From assembly GCA_040255585.1 (NCBI GenBank), contig JBDZVI010000084.1:1-12688 (forward strand): a DNA stretch of 12,688 nucleotides, read 5' to 3'. Both the position numbers and the translations under genes were made by a program. The notes beneath the pieces are model-generated. The model had not been told where the DNA came from, searched no databases, and saw nothing but the letters and a program-made list of their open reading frames with translations. Shown piece by piece: positions 11,651-12,688 of this stretch (the first letter of the stretch is position 1; every line of letters begins with the position of its first letter). This stretch comes from JAAYYF01 sp040255585. Its GTDB lineage: Bacteria; Deinococcota; Deinococci; Deinococcales; Trueperaceae.

Positions 11651-12688
11651 TTGCACGTCCATTCTCCGGCGTCCCGACCGGCCGCCGCCCCCGCCGTCCC
11701 GCCGCACGCCGCCCACGCCTTCGCCCCGGCGTCCCGGCAAGCCGACGCCGACACCTCCGGACTCGCGCCCCACAGCTCCCACACCCGCGCCACGGAGCTC
11801 CTGGCTCCCTACCGCGACGCCCTCGGCCCCGCCTACGCGCTCGTCCACCTGCTGGCGCGCTGGTCGGTCGAGCACGCCACGTCGGACGACCCCGCCCCGC
11901 ACCTGCTCACGACGTACTGGTCGCTGGAGGAGGCTACCGGCAAGTGCGCCAGGACGCTCATGCGCCACCTGGTCGAGCCCGGCCACCCCTGGAGCGAGGC
12001 CGTGAGGCACCTGGTCGATGTCCGGCACAACTACGGCGCGATGCCCGTGGGCTCCGAGCTGCGGCCGTGCATTGTGGGGACGGTCATCCGGTTCTTCCCG
12101 GCTGGTCGCCACACGCCGAGCGCCCGCGTGTGCGCGTGGGGGCGGCGCGACCTGATCGCGGAGTCGGACGCCGGCAGGACGCGCCCCTGCCGGCCCCGCC
12201 CGGGTCGGTACGAGCGCCGCGTGCCGCGAATGTCGGCGTATACCTCCGTCAAGGAGCAGGCGGTGGAGTCCAACTGGGTGATGATCCAGGTCGGCCGTCC
12301 GCTTGAAATGCGGCAGCATGATTCCATCGCTGACCTATACGCCGACATTCCGGATCAGCACGTCCTGAACGCGCTTCGCGGCGACCTCGTCGTCAGGCTG
12401 GGGGAGGCGAGTCGGGTCGGTAAGAGCCTCAAGCGGGTCCGGGCGCGCTGGGTCGAGCAGGCGGCGACCACCTTGGCACACCGCTTCGGCGACGACGTGC
12501 CCAAGCCGCACCGCGCGTTCCCCGTGCCGCGCGACGGCATCCACGGTTACCGGTTCCACAACGGGAAGGCGTTCCCCGTGCCGGCCGACGGCTTCACGAG
12601 CCTGTGGCGGCGCGCCCTGTGGACGGCGGTGCGGGCCGAGGAGGTCGGCGTGCCTGCCGGCTGGTGGTTCGTCGAGAGGTTCTGCACG
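11651..12688 (+). CDS. Unrecognised protein with a possible helix-turn-helix region (partial, runs off the window)
   Basis: One frame is open from 11396 to the last base of the window without a stop. TTG 11651 is the first plausible start inside it and is uncertain; the coding signal may begin in another frame upstream. From TTG, an Ala/Pro/His-rich segment (about 1-45) is followed by folded-looking sequence: ELLAPYRDALGPAYALVHLL, YWSLEEATGKCARTLMRHLV (resembles a helix-turn-helix), RHNYG, IVGTVIRFFPAGRHTPSARV, WGRRDLIAESDAG, then a basic linker and IADLYADIPDQHVLNALRG, VGKSLKRVRARWVEQAATTL. Near the end a 15-bp direct repeat (12515-12529, 12569-12583) encodes AFPVP twice. The HTH-like part suggests DNA binding, for example a replication or regulatory protein of an accessory element, but I cannot name a family. 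Confidence 0.6.
   Translation, partial: MHVHSPASRPAAAPAVPPHAAHAFAPASRQADADTSGLAPHSSHTRATELLAPYRDALGPAYALVHLLARWSVEHATSDDPAPHLLTTYWSLEEATGKCARTLMRHLVEPGHPWSEAVRHLVDVRHNYGAMPVGSELRPCIVGTVIRFFPAGRHTPSARVCAWGRRDLIAESDAGRTRPCRPRPGRYERRVPRMSAYTSVKEQAVESNWVMIQVGRPLEMRQHDSIADLYADIPDQHVLNALRGDLVVRLGEASRVGKSLKRVRARWVEQAATTLAHRFGDDVPKPHRAFPVPRDGIHGYRFHNGKAFPVPADGFTSLWRRALWTAVRAEEVGVPAGWWFVERFCT
12515..12583. repeat. 15-bp direct repeat with 54-bp period inside the terminal gene
   Basis: GCGTTCCCCGTGCCG occurs at 12515-12529 and 12569-12583, in the same reading frame (18 codons apart). Each copy is followed by a codon pair encoding Asp-Gly after one residue. It encodes AFPVPRDG and AFPVPADG. Confidence 0.75.

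Overview
The window is GC-rich (roughly 70% by eye) with G/C-biased third codon positions in nearly all convincing genes. Several genes lack a Shine-Dalgarno sequence but have a TANNNT-like -10 hexamer 7-9 nt before the start codon, as in leaderless transcripts of Deinococcus-Thermus relatives. I read it as a high-GC bacterium, possibly Deinococcota (Trueperaceae-like); that assignment is inference. A run of exactly 100 N between two identical 55-bp ends shows this is a scaffolded draft assembly, probably a MAG.

Layout. (1) 1-2237, + strand: the end of a gene that may be an ABC ATPase, then a NitT/TauT-type substrate-binding protein and its permease, in one translationally tight operon. (2) 2238-4391: an intergenic AT-rich island with a perfect dyad, an SDR oxidoreductase with a leaderless-type start, and a DHDPS/NAL-superfamily aldolase or lyase whose active site is not that of true DapA. 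(3) 4392-5235: a lower-GC patch with a decayed HigB/RelE-like toxin gene followed by an apparently intact XRE/HigA-type antitoxin. (4) 5351-7785: an exported thermonuclease fused to a lamin-tail-like domain, then a clear YbdG-type mechanosensitive channel. (5) 7840-9369, - strand: a secreted all-helical protein of unknown function with regularly spaced histidines, and downstream of it an ECF sigma factor. (6) 9588-10675, + strand: a PadR regulator with a strong promoter and a neat alternating operator-like repeat, followed by a translationally coupled partner (HAAS / permease-prefix type) broken by a stop and a frame change. (7) 10676-11121: non-coding, hairpin-rich, repeated DNA containing the gap. 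(8) 11122-12688: a small Pro/Arg-rich ORF, a short ORF, and a long open frame that runs off the window end; its 5' part looks broken by a nonsense codon and a 1-nt frame change.

No RNA gene, CRISPR array, IS element or phage module was recognised. No complete new multi-gene system stands out. The best leads are the secreted His-rich helical protein next to the ECF sigma factor, the PadR operator with its decaying partner, the dyad island at 2369-2416, and the unrecognised protein at the right end.
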